Source: Pseudomonas serboccidentalis (lineage in GTDB: Bacteria > Pseudomonadota > Gammaproteobacteria > Pseudomonadales > Pseudomonadaceae). From it: DNA of 64,000 bases. Under the pieces are notes generated by a model that ran no database searches, had not been told where the DNA came from, and saw only the letters and a program-made list of their open reading frames with translations. Shown piece by piece: positions 62,018 to 64,000 of this stretch. A program made the translations under genes and the position numbers. Every line of letters begins with the position of its first letter. Position 1 is the first letter of the stretch. The stretch spans positions 1,742,880 to 1,806,879 of the forward strand of contig NZ_CP101655.1 in NCBI RefSeq assembly GCF_028830055.1, in the 5' to 3' direction.

Positions 62018-63124
62018 TCAATCAGCGACGATCTCAAACGCAGCACTCCCCAAAACCTCCCCATTAACCAAAACCCTAACCCCATGCCGCCCCAAAAAAT
62101 GCTTCCGCGTCGTAAAATCCCGAATCACCTGCCGCCTCCCCACAACCAACTCCCCAAACCCCGCCAACACCACCGTCTTCAACTTGAAAACCTTCCCTGA
62201 AACCCCGCCATTCGCCTTCACATAGTCAATCGCATAATCAATCACCAACCGTTGCTCATGCGCCACCGTCGACTTCACCGTAAACGACAATGTAATCGCT
62301 TCCCCCAACCGCACCACCGCCGGCTCAACCCGCACATCCAGCAACTCAACCTCAGCCTTGGCTCCGGCACCAATCACCGTCAGCGCTCGCAGATCTCCCT
62401 GTTTGATCAAACTGCGCAACGCATGCTTGGCAATCCACGCCGTGTGTTTGTTCTCCAGCGACCAGCCTTCAATCGTGTCCAGCACCCACTCCGGATGCTC
62501 TTTGGTCACGTCATTCAAATGGTTCGCCACGGACTTGCGCACGTACAGACTCTCGTCGGCTTTCAATCGATCGAGGATTCCGGCGGCCAATTGCGGATTG
62601 GCCTGCACCGCTTCCAGGCGAAATGACCAGGGCAGGCGAGGGCGGGTGCCTTCGCTGGCGAGGCGGCGGACGTGGTGGTTTTCGTCTTGGGTCCAGTCGT
62701 GCATGAGTTCCAGCGAGCGTTTGAGGTCGCTGCGCAGGAAGTGGCGGATGGCGAATTCGGAGGAGCCGAAGGTGGTGAAGTATTTCAGTGCTTGCATCGA
62801 GGTATCGAACGCGTGGCCGCCGTAGCTGGCGACGTAGTGCGGCAGGCACATGCTGACGAATCCGCTGTTGAGGCGGGGGGCGAGTTCGCGCAGCACATCG
62901 AGGGAATCTTCGTAGTCCAGCGGCAGCACGGCGTGCAGGCTTTCGCTGACGCGGGCCATGCGTTGCATCACCGAGAGTTCGGCAAGCCCGTCGTTGGCAT
63001 GCTTGAGAAACGCTTTGGCCTTGAACGCCGGGTACACGGCGCTCATTTCAGTGGCGATGTGGTGCAGGCGTTCGGCGTTGAAGATTTCCTTTAACGCCGG
63101 CGCGGCGGTGTCGGTTGCGCTCAT
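62018..63124 (-). CDS. DNA alkylation repair protein, AlkD-like HEAT-repeat family
   Basis: 368 residues. Helical repeat segments (HDWTQDENHHVRRLASEGTRPRLPW, LKADESLYVRKSVANHLNDVTKEHPEWVLDTIEGWS, HTAWIAKHALRSLIKQGD) are typical of the AlkC/AlkD-type glycosylases for alkylated purines. A C-terminal beta-rich part (about residues 270-368) of ASLSFTVKSTV type follows, as in the longer AlkC-like subgroup. ATG 63124 starts MSATDTAAPALKEIFNAERL. It begins 2 nt after the GST stop, likely one operon. Confidence 0.8.
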   Translation of the reverse strand: MSATDTAAPALKEIFNAERLHHIATEMSAVYPAFKAKAFLKHANDGLAELSVMQRMARVSESLHAVLPLDYEDSLDVLRELAPRLNSGFVSMCLPHYVASYGGHAFDTSMQALKYFTTFGSSEFAIRHFLRSDLKRSLELMHDWTQDENHHVRRLASEGTRPRLPWSFRLEAVQANPQLAAGILDRLKADESLYVRKSVANHLNDVTKEHPEWVLDTIEGWSLENKHTAWIAKHALRSLIKQGDLRALTVIGAGAKAEVELLDVRVEPAVVRLGEAITLSFTVKSTVAHEQRLVIDYAIDYVKANGGVSGKVFKLKTVVLAGFGELVVGRRQVIRDFTTRKHFLGRHGVRVLVNGEVLGSAAFEIVAD

Positions 63125-63126
63125 GG

Positions 63127-63732
63127 TCAGGTCATCGGGGTGCTGACGAACGCTTCGAGGGTTTCGGCGTAGGCGGTGTATTGGGCGATGTGCGGGTAGC
63201 GGCGGGTGTCGATCTGGTCGGGGACGACGAGGCCGGTGAAGCTCCAGGCGACGGCGAGGCTGATGCCGGCCTGGGTGAGGGTGCCGTCGGTGGGCAGGCC
63301 GCTTTTTTCGAGTTCCTGTTCGAGGGCGGTGAAGGCGGCGGCGAGTTGGCCTTCGACGCGTTCGACCCATGGTTGGTATTGGATGTCGGCCGGGCGCAGG
63401 TTGCGTTCGTAGTAGAGCTGCACGGCTTTTTCGCAGGCGGCGAGGCTGAGGCCGATCAGGCGCAGGGCGTGAGCGCGTTGTTTGAGGTCGCTGGGCAGCA
63501 GGCTTTTGCCGCTGGCGGCTTCGAGGTAGTCGAGGATGAGGGTGGAGTCCATCAGGACCACGCCGTCATCGAGGATCAGCGTGGGCGCCTTGACCACCGG
63601 GTTGATCTGCTGGAATTGCTCGAAGTGGCGGAACACCGAGACCGATTGGTGTTCGAGGGCGATGCCGAGGCGTTTGGCGGAGATCGCCACGCGGCGCACG
63701 TAAGGGGAGTCCAGCATGCCGATCAGTTTCAT
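63127..63732 (-). CDS. Glutathione S-transferase
   Basis: 201 residues. Thioredoxin-like N-terminal domain MKLIGMLDSPYVRRVAISAKRLGIALEH with S-P-Y in the active-site turn, NPVVKAPTLILDDGVVLMDSTLILDYLE (cis-Pro and E/D-S glutathione-binding motif near residue 63), then a helical C-terminal domain. AAGGAACG precedes ATG 63732. It conjugates or reduces electrophiles. Cotranscribed with the AlkD-like gene, suggesting a shared response to alkylating stress. Confidence 0.88.
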   Translation of the reverse strand: MKLIGMLDSPYVRRVAISAKRLGIALEHQSVSVFRHFEQFQQINPVVKAPTLILDDGVVLMDSTLILDYLEAASGKSLLPSDLKQRAHALRLIGLSLAACEKAVQLYYERNLRPADIQYQPWVERVEGQLAAAFTALEQELEKSGLPTDGTLTQAGISLAVAWSFTGLVVPDQIDTRRYPHIAQYTAYAETLEAFVSTPMT

Positions 63733-63793
63733 GACGCGTTCCTTCAAGTCGAACCGGTGGGAAGGCATAACCTAGCCGAGCCTGAGGCAAATG

Positions 63794-64000
63794 TCAGTCG
63801 TCAAACCCCGCTTGCTCGTGAATCTCCTCGACATTCAATTCCAGCCGATACGCCACCGCCACAAACAACGCCTGACACAAACACAAGGTCGCGCTCAACG
63901 AGCGGAACGCCAATGCGCTGCCTTCATTCACCAGCAACAGGCTGTTGGCGTTCCTCGCCAGTGGCGAGAGATGGCTGTCGGTGAGGATCAGGGTGTTTGC
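63794..64000 (-). CDS. RpiR/MurR-family regulator, C-terminal SIS domain (partial)
   Basis: Only the last 68 residues are inside the window: ANTLILTDSHLSPLARNANSLL, LVNEGSALAFRSLSATLCLC and the tail VAVAYRLELNVEEIHEQAGFDD. The ILTDSxxSPLAxxA pattern is that of the sugar-phosphate-binding SIS domain of RpiR-type regulators. The N-terminal HTH would lie beyond base 64000. Confidence 0.7.
   Translation of the reverse strand, partial: ANTLILTDSHLSPLARNANSLLLVNEGSALAFRSLSATLCLCQALFVAVAYRLELNVEEIHEQAGFDD

Overview
The window is about 64 kb of a high-GC chromosome that reads as a member of the Pseudomonas fluorescens group. The evidence is gene content (bd-type CIO oxidase, FdhF/YdeP oxidoreductase, cynSTR, serralysin, glutaminase, a Pseudomonas-type DUF6124 gene) and many REP/REPIN palindromes (CCTGCTCGCGA core and three other families). 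Most of it is dense core-type sequence with 4-bp stop/start overlaps. The stretch from about 51 to 62 kb is accessory, AT-richer and gappier.

Layout. 1-1.1 kb: chromate transporter (partial). 1.1-8.5 kb: molybdenum-cofactor genes fdhD-moaC-moaD-moaE, a LysR regulator, divergent moaB-moeA, a bestrophin-like channel and moaA. 8.8-13.9 kb: ydeP-cioA-cioB plus a 51-residue DUF2474 subunit. A shared upstream element, a T-N11-A LysR-type box followed at fixed distance by GATTrGACr, precedes all five of these transcription units. This suggests that the LysR gene at 3.4 kb controls the whole set. 14-23 kb: CAP-domain protein, SleB-like hydrolase, LysR/MFS pair, two L,D-transpeptidases, glutaminase, ProA-like dehydrogenase. 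23.5-25.7 kb: cyanate detoxification (cynS, cynT, divergent cynR). 26-36 kb: GNAT, topoisomerase III, orphan serralysin, DUF427, MHS transporter, GMC oxidoreductase, LysR. 36.4-39.5 kb: arsR-arsC-arsH without arsB, AraC regulator, LysE exporter.

39.5-45.8 kb is a tightly overlapped seven-gene operon: thermostable-hemolysin family protein, AMP-dependent ligase, heme-oxygenase-like putative diiron oxidase, SDR, TPR protein, response regulator and histidine kinase. Two CTTAAs-N5-CTGAAG boxes of PmrA/QseB type lie at its head. It looks like a self-regulated pathway for a modified acyl product whose identity I cannot name. A cytochrome b561 is divergent from it. 46.7-50.9 kb holds two Sel1-type lipoprotein paralogues, DUF4287, GNAT, an atypical DapF homologue and a thioesterase.

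51-62 kb is the accessory region: an IS66 remnant, a nitrilase, and a C4-antisense-like RNA leader before a DUF6124 gene. A Tle1-type T6SS phospholipase follows with two tandem DUF2931 lipoproteins (probable immunity). Then come small orphan proteins, a GIY-YIG protein, an OLD-family nuclease interrupted by one amber codon, and a Panacea-domain antitoxin with its partner. The window ends with an AlkD-like DNA-alkylation repair protein, a GST and the C-terminus of an RpiR-type regulator.

All calls come from reading the sequence and recalling protein families; no database search was run.
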